A stretch of DNA of 64,000 nucleotides from Paulownia fortunei. Lineage: Eukaryota; Streptophyta; Magnoliopsida; Lamiales; Paulowniaceae. Under the pieces are notes generated by a model. That model saw nothing but the letters and a program-made list of their open reading frames with translations, did not search any database and was not told the DNA's origin. Of this stretch, positions 51,092 to 63,650 are shown one piece after another. The first letter of the stretch is position 1. Each line of letters starts with the position of its first letter. The position numbers and the translations under genes are program-made. Location of the stretch: positions 2,877,865 through 2,941,864 of the forward strand of contig CM033119.1 of the NCBI GenBank assembly GCA_019321725.1. The letters are read 5' to 3'.

Positions 51092-52005
51092 CTACCAATA
51101 GCAGCAATATGAACTAGTTCTTTATGGATTTCACATGTATGTTCAAGCTTTTCTGCAATTTGAGCAGATAAATTATGCCTCTTACAATTATAAAAAACGG
51201 TGATTTAAATTCAAATCATTTGCATCTGTGATTCACAAGCTTGAGCAGTTGAACAAGTGTCTTTAGTAGCAAAACCTTTTTTCGTAGCTTAAGAGCAAAG
51301 GAAAAAAAGTAGAATGAGGAAAAGCACAAAGCAAGAAAAGAAGATTCCCGCAAAAGAAGAACCTCACATGGAACACACAAAGCAGATCAAACGACATACT
51401 TTAATCGATGACCAGTTTCCCGCTTCTAATTTGATATTTATATTGTAATTCAATTCTGCATCTACTAATGAAAACATAGTGATTTAAAAAGAAAAAATAT
51501 AGATAAATCTCCAAAAGGGCAACACCTCCTAATTCTCAGATAAAAATAGAAAAAGAAATTCTTTTGGATTTCTGTCTGTAACATATTATAAAAACGTACA
51601 GACTATCACAAGATTGCTCCGGAAACAAATTAAAAAAAAAAAACCTCGAATCTCGTTATCTAAAATAAAGTGCAATTTAGTTTCAAAGACAAAACAAAGA
51701 AATACACGATATTAATCCTTCGATTTAATCTTTTAATTTACTCTATCACACTGGAAATCAGAAAAAAAATGCAATCTTTAAGCACAAAATCAGGCTTCAA
51801 GTAAGAAAGCCAAAGCACCCACCTCAAGAAATTTAAGTAAAAAAATAAATAAAAAATCACCACTTCACATTTTCAAATATGCACACAGGAGTATGTACGC
51901 GAGTCTTGTGCAAATTAATACAGCCATGAATAGACAGACAACTCCAAATTCAGAGCCCAGAAGCGAAATGGACAAACATACACGGGGTAGGGGTGGGGGA
52001 TAAAC

Positions 52006-52100
52006 CTTATAGTTTGCGTCCATGGAGGATGACGATGACCGTTGTTTGTCTCTATAATTGTATGTATATATCACTGGATCCTTCCTTCGGATTAAAACAC
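52006..52100 (-). other. Probable 5' leader exon of the Tubby-like gene
   Basis: On the minus strand the sequence ends at a donor AAG|GTTTAT (exon end 52006) that pairs with the TAG acceptor just before the ATG at 51091, giving a leader intron of 914 bases. Such 5' UTR introns are common in plant TLP genes. The exon contains an ATG at 52023 in frame with the main start. The upstream boundary is a guess; CT-rich sequence at about 52140-52200 may be the promoter or leader. Confidence 0.5.
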
Positions 52101-53726
52101 ACGGTTTTTGGTCTTGGTGTATGTGTTTCCGTGAGCGCGTTTCTCTCTCTTCCTACCGCTTTCTCTCTCTAGAAATCTTAGGAAAGCCTGTCTCTCACTT
52201 CTTTGTGTCGGACTCCACACCCTGTTAAATCCACTTCACGGGCTCCTCTTGGTTTTGCTTTTAAAAAAGAAAAAGCCAAAAAAAATAAAACAAATATAGT
52301 GGTTTTTCAATTTCTCTTTCTTTTTTACTTTTTTGTTTTCCATTGTAAGGGAATTTTCCTTCTTTTTCTTTTTGTTCCTTGTGTTTGGATTTTGAATTTG
52401 AATAAGTAAAATTATATAATATCTTTTTTTATTTAAAATAATTATAAAAGTAGATATATACATACAATTAGGTGAAATCGAACTCAATATTCTAATTGGA
52501 GTAGATTTCAAATCTATACTAATATTTGAAAAATAATTCAAATAATGTTTAGAAGATTTAAATTTTATTATAATTTTTAAAAATTATAAAAATAAATAAA
52601 AATATTCTAAAATTCTTAACTCAAAAATCTTCCAATGGCAAGACAACCTAATAGTCAACATATGTACAATAATAAAAACCTAAATCCTAAAGGAAAAAAA
52701 AAAACTAAATCCTAAGGCATGTTTGGATCATGAAATTTAGTAATGAACATATTTTTCTTTATTTTGCATTCGAAGAATATATTTTATGAATGCAATTGTG
52801 AATATTGGCTACCAATCTAAAAACTTCATCTATTAATGTTTAAAGAAATTATTATAATGTATATTAGTTATGTTCAAAAGAAAAAAAATACCGTGGCATA
52901 TAATTTTTTATACATTTTACTTTTGTTTTCTTTATTGAAAATAGCCGAGAGGAATATGGAGTACTAGATACAATTTTAAATAATCCAAAGAAATATTAGC
53001 TATTAGACCCAATTTTGGGGCTACTAATTGTTAATTAGATAAGCTTTTTTTTTTTTTTTTTGAGGAAAACTAAATATTCTTCTCTAAGTGCACGCAACTG
53101 CACACTCGTCAACTTATTTATTTATGCCCTTAGATCATTATTGTAGTTTGAAGCTCAAAAATTTATTTATTTAATTATATATTTATTATTTTTTTGGACA
53201 ATATTTCAACTGTGGAATAGAATTAATTGTGCAATAAGGATAAGATAAAGTAGATATGTAAGAAACAGTTGAGAGGCATGAATCAGTCTATTACCATAAA
53301 TTATACGAATTTTTAAGGTGAACAGAAACCGCAAGTCAACGGTCTTTTTTTGAGTTCTCAAAAGGCCATTTCCATTCGGGCTCTTGGTCTTGGATCGCAT
53401 CTCACGGGCCTTTCACATTGCCTAAAGTCTAAGTCAATGGATTAATTAACGGACATTAATTTATTTGCATAAATCCACAATAAGGAAAATGATAATTATT
53501 TTACAAATCACGCGTTTTTCCTCCATTTGTACCCAATAAAAATTGCTTATTAGTCACTACATAACTAAATTATTTGTTAACTATACTATGATTTGACATA
53601 AGCATATATAACGTACATATCATTGAAGAAAGCGAAATTTCATCCATATTAGTTCATTATATAAAAATACAAAATAAAAAAAATATAACTTCTATTTTCA
53701 AGAATTACGAGTTCTTTCTTTCTTTC

Positions 53727-53768
53727 TTTTTTTTTTTTTTTTTTTTTTGGGGCGGGGGGGGGGGGGGG
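53727..53768 (+). repeat. Poly-T run followed by poly-G run
   Basis: About 22 T bases followed by a G-rich run of about 20 bases broken by one C. Such runs are prone to assembly error, and the exact lengths should not be trusted. Confidence 0.9.
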
Positions 53769-54560
53769 TTGGGGGTGGTCCTATCATTTTAATTTGTCTT
53801 TTTTTTTATTAAAGAAAAGGACAAGAAAAGTAGTTTTCTCTAATTTATCTGGAAAGTTTTGTACCAAGAAATCAGGTTATTCCCCAAATAGAAACATCCT
53901 CAAGTTTGTTTGCAAACTCATTTTTCATATTTTATAGTATTAGGATAAAAAATATTTTCATTAGGGTTTTATATAAAATAAAAATATTTTTAGATTACTT
54001 ATGTTACTATATTGACTACATAAAATTTTAGGCTGTTGTACGCTATGGTGGATTGGATCCGAGGAAATTAATTTGGTACAATTTTTAATATAATAAAAAT
54101 GTGAAATGTGGATTAGGGGTAGATTGGAATCACGTGAAGAATGATCCATTCAGATATGCAGATTAGAAAAGGTCTAATCAAACCATATCTCTTACTTCGT
54201 TCACAATTTTGTAACGTGAAAATATTGGAAAAAGATTGCCTAATCGGGTTGATTATTTAAATATGTTCTTTTTTTCCTTTGGTGATTGGTAAGTGTGACC
54301 AAAAATCACATACAAAATTCCATTATACCTATAGTACTTATTACTTTTGTTTTTTTATGTAGAACAAAGTTATTATATATTATATACCAGAAAATCTATC
54401 TGACTCATAAAATAATTTTGAAATTATACACGTAAAAAATCATCAGCAAAGAAGTTGAAAATAGATCTCTATTTGAGTTTATTTAACTTATTGCAATTTG
54501 TTGTATTTGAAAGTTTGTTAATTATAGTTTGTAATATTAAATAAAATAAAGTCTTAATGA

Positions 54561-54590
54561 CACCCCCCTTCCCCACCCCCCACCCCCCCA
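54561..54590 (-). repeat. C-rich tract, G-quadruplex pattern on the minus strand
   Basis: Four blocks of four to seven C separated by one or two bases, followed by an A-rich run. The minus strand therefore fits the G4 consensus. Intergenic. Confidence 0.6.
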
Positions 54591-55351
54591 AAAAGAAAGA
54601 AATAAAAGAGAGAGTGAACCATGCTTTTTTTTATTTTATTTTTTGGCTTTAACCTATAAAAGTCCATTTTTTCGTAATTGTAAAAAGCCCATGCATCATA
54701 GACATAATTTTGCTTAAATAGACATAAAATTTTATGTTTCTTTCACCTATAAGTGGCAGGTAATAATACAAATCAAAATAATTGAATTTTATTTCTCCCT
54801 AATTCAAACACTTTAAATGCCATATTTTGTTGTTATATTCATGTGCGGGGCACACTCCTTACATTTAATTTTCACTCTTTTTAATATAAAAAATTATATA
54901 AAATTTTAAATTAAAAAATACACGTCAATTATACATATAAATTTACATTAAATTAAAGGAGAAGGGTCATGACTCATTAACCAACTTATTTTCCATCCCC
55001 ACCCAAATATTTTTTAAAAAGAAAAAAAAAAAAAAAGCGAGGAGAAAAAGCAAAAGATAAAGAGGCGCCTGCATGCGATGATGGTGTGCGTTAGGCAAAC
55101 TAGTTTAATCCATAAAAATTATTATTACCAATTCCTTTAAGTAAAAGGATGTATCTAACTCACCTAATGATAGGTACATTGATTAGTATATGGGTCAGCA
55201 CATTCCAGTGATCACACGTATATACTATACAGAGATGGAGTTGGGCGGTGAAATTAATATTAATTGTATAATTAAAATCATTAAATTTTAAAATTTTATT
55301 TAAAAATAAAAAAATAATCTCTTTATATATTATTTTTTAAAAATAATAAAT

Positions 55352-55398
55352 CTTGTCCTCTAATTTCTAATTTCTAATTTCTGATTTCTAATTTCTAA
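55352..55398 (+). repeat. TAATTTC short tandem repeat
   Basis: Six or so imperfect copies of a seven-base unit (TAATTTC, once TGATTTC). Confidence 0.8.
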
Positions 55399-57063
55399 CT
55401 CCTGGTTTAATTGGAGTTTAGGTATGAATAATATTATAAAGAGTAGTTTAATTATTGCATTTTCATATAGACCACTGGTGTGTGTGCACCATGGCTTTTT
55501 GTGCTTTTAAGCTAGTGTTTTGTCTGGTTAGGCTGTGGGATTTTAAACATTTTTAGTTACTTTTTTCCAATTAGAAGCGCAAATAATTGGAATTTTGATG
55601 GGGCCAGATTGGATGGGTTTAGGTAGAGTTGAGAGTCCAGATCATGTTTTACTTAGATTTTTTTTAAGTCTCAATAATTTTATTTGATTCAACGGTAGAA
55701 ATTGGATCAATTCGAGTTGATTCGATTTTGATCATGTCGACCCAAAACATGGCTTACAAATCAAGCATTAGACTCATTTAATTTCGAAGAATTATTCTAA
55801 ATTGTTAAAAGTATACTTAATTTATCCAAGAAAAAAAAACACCATATTTTTAGGTAAACATTCCTTTAATTCAAATGTTCAGCAAGATGGCTTAAGAAAA
55901 TTGAACACATTTGATATTTTAGAATGCCAAATTTAAAGTATTAAAATTTAAGACAAATTTCAAAATTTAACAATCAAGTCCACTTTCTATAACTATAGTT
56001 TATAAGTTCATTGTCCCTAACTTTTAACAAAATAAGACACAGACTGTAGTCATAGGGCAAAGTATTCAAAAAGATAATACCAAGAAATATATATAGGTAT
56101 GAGAATAACTATATATATAAAAAAAAAAATCTTCCTCAAATATCGTTGTGTGAGATGTATTTATGTTTGAATTTGGCCTTTTACTTTATATTATGCAATT
56201 AACTCTATCTTATTGTTTAGAATGATAAAATTATTAAATAATACCATTTATACATTCTAAAGGTTTTATGAATTAATTTTAATACAATAAAAAAAAGGTT
56301 TAAAATACTCCAAAAAATTCAAAATATCTTAATTTCATTAAAAATATTGTGAGTCATTCTTCTACATGGGACTTTTTACAATCCACGTTAATTTTTTCTT
56401 GTTAGGTAAGCTAAATGGATATATAAAATCCAATGAAAGAAAAACAAAGTGATATGCTAATCAGCTTATGAGATCATTATCAGCCCACATGTCTATTAAT
56501 TTATACACAAAAAAAATAAAATAATAATAAATTGTGATTTCCATTTTGAAGATCACAAGAAGGATATTGCTTGTGAACCTACCAAAATTAGGCATAAAAA
56601 GAAAACTAAATAGTTGGGGAAATAAATTGGTGGCCACTTACTGTTGAAAGGTTCCAAGTTGTCTAAGACAGTGACTCTTGATTTTAAAATTTGGGTTAGA
56701 CTTTGAGGACAATATGATATGAATTATGACCAACTGTTACAATAACTGTTGTACAATGTGCCCAGTGCCCCCAAACTAGACCATCTTTGACTTGTGAGTA
56801 GAAGCTAACACTGTTTGAGATGTTACATGTTGACAAGATATACTTGCTTTAAATTAAATTTGCTGCTTTATAATGAAAATATCTCTCTCCCCCTCTCTTT
56901 GTCTCAAATTTTGAAAAAAAAAAAAAAAAAACATTATGGGTTTGTCCTAAATATGAGATTCTATGCAAGAAATAAGAGTTTTTATTTTACACATTACTAT
57001 TGCCTGCTTTTATATTTTCTTTTCAAGAAATTTGCTAATTTAAAAGTTGATGGGGCAACCCAA

Positions 57064-57068
<5 letters not shown>

Positions 57069-57101
<33 letters not shown>
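57069..57101 (+). repeat. (AT)n microsatellite
   Basis: An AT dinucleotide run of about 33 bases, about 300 bases past the WAT1-related stop codon. Confidence 0.95.
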
Positions 57102-57105
<4 letters not shown>

Positions 57106-57406
57106 GAAGGATACTGACTGGTTCTACAATTTATCTGCAGGTGAGTCGAATCTATAATCAACTAAATCGAAGATAAAACAATCTAATTTGTTTTTAAGAA
57201 TTTTGTGATTTCGGGTTATTGTCTAATTATATAATATATTAAATTTATATTCCAAAACACAATCTATTAAGGGTGTAGTCTGCCAGAACTATAAGAAATA
57301 TTAACATTCCATGGGAAAAAGAAGTGGTCACTTTTGGTGAATCATAAAAAAAACCACTAAAAATTTACTACCCAAATGCCCATTGATTATCAATACTATT
57401 ACTTGT

Positions 57407-59855
57407 CTATTTCGCCTGCTCTTCAATGGGTGATGCAGATGTTGTGATGCATTCAATACGGGCTTCCTCATTCGAAAGATCCGATTTTTGATGGGCTCCA
57501 TTTTGGGGGTCTCGGTTCTTGCCCCACAAGAAACTATACAGCCCACCAACCAGCAATGCTCCCCCTAAAACACTGTACAGCAAAAACTGATTAATTTTCA
57601 CATTCTATGGGTCCCTATATGTGTGCGCAAAAGAATAATTAAAAGGAAAGTATTCATGAAAGAAAGCATATTTAATATCAAATAATTTCAGGTTTGGTTT
57701 TTAGGATTTGGGATTTAAGAATTTTAAATTCATAGTAAATAACATTACTATGGATTTTATGTTGTCTTGAATTTATCTGAAATCTTTAGTTCTAAAATCT
57801 TCTCCTGAATTCAAAATTTTCAATCCAAATACAACTTTTGGATAAACTGAACCAAATAATAGTACTTACCTTCCCCAGTGAAGAGTTTCTTTGAGAAAAA
57901 TAGCTGAGAAGATGGCTGCTGAGATAAGTGCTAATGGGCCAAAAATTGCACTAAAAACAGGACCTTTCTTTTCAATAACCCAAGCTTGCAACCAATACAT
58001 TATTCCTGTCACAATAATACCCTGCACTTCTCCATTAACTAGCTATTGCGTATTGAAATTCTAATTATTTTCAATGATTGAATTCTTGAATATGTCAAAA
58101 ATAAAAGTAAAGAAACTGCCCTCTCAGATCCATTCAATTATCACTAATTCCCACCGTTAACAGCACAATTAAGATTTCTATATACACATAAAACTATTTA
58201 AGTCATGTCCCACCTCTAATACATTGATCTACTCACATTACTAAATTGTGAAACAAGAATAAAATTAAAAAAAATTTCATATATTAATAAAAAATTCGAC
58301 AGTTTGTCACGTTATTATGAAAGATATATACGAAAATATTATATTTTACTTAAAATTATTTAAAAAAATCGAAGAATATTGTTACTATACAATAGATTAA
58401 AACAGAAGTGAGAGCAACAAGTGAAGAAACATACACAATAGGCCACAGATAAAAGACTAATATTCCAACCAAGCTTCCATGAGGATATATTCCTGTCCAT
58501 GGCTGCACCATAGATTGTTGCTGTCAGGAAACTGAAGCCACACTGCAGAGTCATGAGCCGCAGTCTCCCAGGATATTGTTTCAGAAGTGGAGCCTAAAAA
58601 AGCAATATCCAGTAAATCAGTTCATCTCCATGCAATAAGGAAAAAATAATGATTACTTGGGAGTTTACAAATTGCCAAAACCTGCATAGTTAGCCACATG
58701 GAGTAAAAGACTTGTGCAGCAATGGAGAGAAGAGAACCCTTGATCCATTCTTCTTTTGTGCGAGTCTTTTCAAAAGAATGATGGGTTTCATTTCTTGAAC
58801 CTGAATATAAAGGAGGGCCCTTGTAGAAAGTAAAGGCCATAGCTCCAGACAGACCAAGTATGCTGCCCAATACCTTGGCCATTCCAGCCCACTGAGTTAT
58901 GGCTAGGTTTTCAATCCTAGAAGAATACTTTTTCAGTCAATTCTTAATTTCTACAGTGAAGAAAAGTAGATTATTCATTACTTAAATCAAAATCTCTTGC
59001 ATGGATTTATATTTTATATTATTTCTTTTGTAGAATGTATTTTGTAAACAGAAATCCATTAATTATTTTTGCCAAAGTAATTGAGCAGAAGTTAATTATC
59101 AGGGATTGTGCTTAAGATCAATTATACGAAAGTTTGCTAAAATCATTAAAACTGGTTTTCATATGTTTTTTTTTTCCAGTTATTTTGGTGCTTTCCGAAC
59201 ATATTGTTGCACCCTTAATTTTCTTGTGTTTCTGATTGATCGACGAGTAAATCTTTTTCCATGGCATATCTAATGATATGGTTTTTACCTTAAACAGACG
59301 GCCATAATGAAGACTAATGCTGGAATAATGTTTTGTATGGCTGTACTAAATGTTGCAGAAGTGTAGTTCAACCCAGCCATGTTTAGATTAAAACTCAAGG
59401 CAAGCCTGCAATCATGCATGTTATCAAACAACATATTAGCTACAATACTATATATATATGTACTATAAGCTGTCACTTTAGCCAAAGATTAAATCATGCA
59501 TGGTTTACGTACCCATATGAAGAGACAATGAAAATCTTGCAGAGTGCATGCCATGTAAGAGGAGGAGACTTCCTGCTGCAGACATAACAAAAGTTTGTAC
59601 ATACAACATAAGCACACATGCACATAACAGCAGGCACTTGCTAAACCTGGAAATATGAGTGCTTGGAAACCTTTTGAAGAAGAAAGCAAATGGAGCCAGT
59701 GAGAGAGCTGCGAATGCCTGTCGATACGCAACAAATACTGAAGGTTTCATTCCAGAAGAAAGTGTAGCCTTTGATAACAAGAACATCCCTGCAAAGCTGC
59801 ACTGTATGATGGTCACAGCAATGTAAGCCTTCAGATTCGGCATCCTTTTGGCCAT
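57407..59855 (-). CDS. WAT1-related (nodulin-21 type, EamA) transporter, intact copy
   Basis: Seven exons: 59671-59855, 59513-59572, 59289-59405, 58682-58916, 58435-58593, 57870-58021 and 57407-57572. They join in frame to 357 residues, within the usual size of this family. The N-terminus reads [10 protein letters not shown] with [12 protein letters not shown], then [56 protein letters not shown], the linker [27 protein letters not shown] and [10 protein letters not shown], the ordered landmarks of the two EamA repeats (about ten membrane helices). WAT1/UMAMIT proteins are plant membrane exporters of amino acids or auxin; the substrate here cannot be told. Start chosen at MAKRMPN (59855), the usual family N-terminus; an in-frame ATG 30 bases upstream is less likely. 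A polar, Glu-rich tail follows the last helix. A TATA box sits 43-49 bases upstream of the ATG. Confidence 0.95.
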
Positions 59856-59897
59856 TTTTTCTATTCTCAGGTAATATAAGTTCAAAAATGATCACAA

Positions 59898-59904
59898 ATT
59901 TATA
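59898..59904 (-). promoter_or_regulatory. TATA box of the WAT1-related gene
   Basis: On the minus strand TATAAAT lies 43-49 bases upstream of the chosen ATG at 59855. That would place the transcription start 10-20 bases before the ATG, or favour use of a slightly different start. Preceded by a short CT-rich stretch. Confidence 0.45.
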
Positions 59905-62493
59905 GAGAGAGACACTTAATCATGAAGATTCTCTCCTATTCAAATTTCTCCTTTTCTCTCACTTTGTAATGCTATCATATATGTGCTTGTTATTTTGATA
60001 ATAGAAAGACATGGAAAAGAGCTACTACACTAATAACTCTCTTAGAAAATCACCACAAGAGTCCTGTATATACCGTACGATGTTTAAGTAGAGTCATAAT
60101 TAATTTATTGTCCGAATTGGCAAGTCCACCACCATATTCTCAGATCCAATTAGAATACAAATTTCCATCTCAAAGTGGCTGATCGTGTAATACTATCTAA
60201 GCGTGGGTTCAAAATTATAATTTTCTTGTAAGTAATTAATGGTCAAATCAAGTGAGCTACTATTTTTTTTATTTATTTTTTGATAATTCAAGTTTTGATA
60301 TTGGTTTGAGTAATTATAGAGATGTATGGTCTTTTCTCTATTTCAACCACTAGGTAAATATTAGTATGATATCAGTTTATAATTACTCATCTCATATTGA
60401 GTTCAAAAATATAATTCGAAAACTCATTCATCAATAAATACATGTACAAGGGATTAAAGTATTTTTAAGAAATTTAAATTATTAATTTTTCAAATTATAC
60501 CTCAAGCATTTTAAATGGCACAATAAGCGCAATAAGCTAATGATTTAATAGTTTTATTGTTGAAATTAAAAAAAAAAAGAACCTTTTGGCCATTAAACAT
60601 CAGCCACGTTTCAGTAGCCAGTACTCTCCTCTACATCAAATTTTACGCGATTGTGATTGTAATCATACCATCTTTTTGAGATGTATGAATATTACCATAA
60701 CAAGTCCAATCTATCAAAACCCAATTCAGACAAGAGCTTTAAACAGTATGGTCTCCAACGTGTTGAGTGTTGAAAACATTACGCGGGTGGCCATTTTTTA
60801 ATATTCTTTTTCTTTTTGGGCCATCTGTAATTTTGTGTTATCATTGATGCTTAAACAGCATTCGAGTGTCTTTTATTCTTGGTGATATCTTTTATTCTTA
60901 GTGATAATTGATGCATACCGCACTGACTCTTGCGTCAAAGTTGCATAGCAAATTAGCAAATTAAGTGCTTGGTAGTATTTTAAAATGAAAATTTTTAATA
61001 TGATTTTTTTTAAAAAATATTTATAAATATTGTTAAATATTTGATAAAAATATACTAAAATATTTATTTAGTAGAAATATAAAAAAAAATTCAAAAATCA
61101 TAATTTTTCACTCTTCCAAAATGAATTTTTGGAGAAGTGATTTATTTTAAAATTTTATTTAAAAATAATTATTAAATACATAATTTTTTTATAAATAAAT
61201 TTTTATATTTAAAAATTCATTTAGAATAAGTTTCAAAATACCCTCTAAATTAAATTTAACGAAGTAGAAATGAGCTAATGCGTTTCCTGTTCACAGAATT
61301 TCAGTACCAAGTTATTAAAGAGGTGCAAAGTCTTGTCCGTGGAATAGATGCTACACTACATTATCAGCAAGTATAATTATTTTGAAAGAAATAATATATT
61401 TGAAAAGTGAGTGTTACACTAAATATATGTGAAATATCTATAAAATTCCTAATTTTAGTTTAATAATTAATAACAAAAATTATTAACTAAATTACACGTC
61501 ATTGTCAAGCTGCCCTACACCAACAAAAACAAACAAAAGCAAAAAAATTTAAAAGTTTTACTCACGTTGTAAGAGAAATTCCAACCATCTCCCTGAGATC
61601 AATTATATCTAAATGACAGATAATAATGACAAAATATGAATGCTAAATCAAGTACATATCATTTATCTACATTCACTGATTCAAGTCATTCAATAATAAT
61701 AATTAAAAAAAATATACTAAAAAATTCTCAATATAACACTATGCCTTTGATAAAGTTCAATATATTTGTTGTTGATAAAAAAACACGTGATCCTCAAATT
61801 ATAAATCAGTAACACTTTGCCCTCTTTAATTAGTAATTTTATTATAAACCTCTTTAAACAATTTATAACTCCAAATCAGCTGAGAACAAAGAAATTCCTG
61901 GAATACCCATACAATGGATCGGTTCGTACAATAATTAAAACATAAGCTTGTGATATAGTTTATTGGAGCCTGGGTACGAGAGAGCCATTGAAAGAAAGTT
62001 CGATTTTTTATACAGTACATATAAGTGACATATAATTGCTCATATAATACTACTCAAATGGATTGTAAATTATTAGATTATACATAATAATATTATTATT
62101 TTATTTTTGACATCATAATATATACATTTAATATTTCATAAATTTATTCAAATAGTAATCAAGTGGGTAGCATGAAATTTTACAGAGAAAACAATCATAT
62201 CTCCAAATTTAAAAATGGACTTCCAAGATTGAATCAACATGAATATCACAGCCCAGGTTCCAGAAAAGAATCTAAAGCCCATATCTCATTAAATATTCAT
62301 GGCCACAACATTAAACCATTGGAGCAGTTTTGCTACAAGGAACAAATGATTAAGAAGAAGGCAACAATTAATTCATGGGATCTTTTGTGTCTTTCCCCTG
62401 CTCTTCATCGGGTGATATTGAGGCAGTGATGCCCTCAAAATGGGCTTCCTCTATTGAATTATCCAATTGTTATTGGGCTCCAAGGTGGGCTTC
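59905..62493. other. Intergenic between the two WAT1-related copies
   Basis: About 2.6 kb of AT-rich DNA with no gene recognised. It should contain the promoter of the intact copy at its left end and the 3' end of the damaged copy at its right. No duplicated border could be traced by eye. Confidence 0.55.
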
Positions 62494-63170
62494 TCAGTTT
62501 CTACCCCACAGGAAACTATACAGCCCACCAACCAGCAATCCACCACCCAAAACACTGCACCACAAGAAAACTAAACTGATAACAGCCTAGAAATTGAAAA
62601 TTAATGCATAATTAATTTGCATTTGACTTCTTTTGCTATAATTAATTTGCACTACCTAGAAATTGAAAATTAATGTACTAACCTTCCCCAGTGAAGAGTT
62701 TCCTTGAGGAAAAGAGCTGAGAGTATTGCTGCACCATAAATTGTTGCTGTCAGGCAACTAAAGCCACACTGCAGAATTGTGAGCCTCAATTTCCCTGGAT
62801 ATTGTTTCAGAAGTGGAGCCTGTGAAACATATTTATGGAACAAAAAAATAATTCCAAAAAGTTAATCAAATATTCTTGATTCCATCTGCATGCAGTAATT
62901 AATGATAATTAGACATTTATGGCAAAACAAACCTGCATAGTTAGCCACATGGAATAAATAACTTGTGCAGCTATGGAGAGAAGAGAACCCTTGACCCATT
63001 CTTCTTTTGTGTGGGTCTTTCCAAAAGAATGGTGGGTGGTTTCATTTTCTGAACCTGAATATAAAGGAGGGCCCTTGTAGAAAGTAAAGGCCATGGCTCC
63101 TGAGAGACCAAGTATGGTGCCTAATACCTTGGCCATTCCTGCCCACTGAGTTATGGCTAGGTTTTCAATC
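62494..63170 (-). pseudogene. Truncated WAT1-related copy
   Basis: Three exons are visible: 62933-63170, 62683-62819 and 62494-62554, homologous to exons 4, 5/6 fused and 7 of the neighbouring intact gene. They remain in frame with each other. Three lesions are seen. First, homologues of exons 1-3 are absent from the 830 bases remaining upstream in the window. Second, one continuous exon reads [20 protein letters not shown], where the intact gene has about 58 more residues and an intron between GAA and IFSA. Third, a TGA replaces the CGA codon after GKN, cutting the polar tail. Exon 4 has one extra Thr codon. Splice sites are still canonical, so it may be transcribed. Upstream exons could lie beyond 64000, in which case it would be a shortened gene and not a fragment. 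Confidence 0.82.
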
Positions 63171-63309
63171 CTAGATGGTTGTTCAGAAACAATCATCAAT
63201 AATTCATCTCTATATTGAAGAAGCATTTTTTTTCTTAAATTAAATCAAACTTGTTCATGGTTTATGGGTTGTTCATCTTTTACTTCAGCCCAGCAAATGT
63301 CTCCCTCAC

Positions 63310-63334
63310 CACACACACACACACACACACACAC
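63310..63334 (+). repeat. (CA)n microsatellite
   Basis: A CA dinucleotide run of about 25 bases just upstream of the truncated WAT1-related copy. Confidence 0.95.
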
Positions 63335-63540
63335 TGTTGTATTCATTTACCATCCTAGGTGACTGAGAAGTTTAAGAGGGAGGCTCACAAAGAATATACA
63401 AATTGAGAATCATACAAGGGCTTTAAAAATGGCTAATTTTAATCTTATACAACTGCATATATTACTCATTTGACCAGATTCTAATTGAAAATTCTTTGTA
63501 CTATTCCAATTTTCAAGTCAATTGAAACTTGTGTAAGCTC

Positions 63541-63650
63541 GATTCTTTAAAAATAATTTTTGAAACAAGTTGAGTCATTTATACTAAAGTTCCATTCTTT
63601 AAAAATAATTTTTGAAACAACTCGAGTTGAGTCATTTACAATAAAGTGGT
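63541..63650 (+). repeat. Direct repeat of about 50 bases
   Basis: Two near-identical segments, each holding ATTCTTTAAAAATAATTTTT, GAAACAA, GTTGAGTCATTTA and AAAGT, one after the other. The second carries an extra CTCGA-type insertion. Confidence 0.75.

Larger units (their letters stand above)
52210..57406. other. Intergenic, very AT-rich
   Basis: About 5.2 kb without a recognisable gene. It contains a T-run followed by a G-run near 53.75 kb, a C-rich tract near 54.57 kb, a TAATTTC short tandem repeat and an AT microsatellite near 57.08 kb. Confidence 0.6.

Noticed and set aside
62494..63170. Second WAT1-related copy as a functional full transporter.
   Set aside because: No N-terminal exons within the window, loss of about 58 residues of membrane region and a premature stop. 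Kept as a pseudogene, with the caveat that upstream exons may lie beyond the window.
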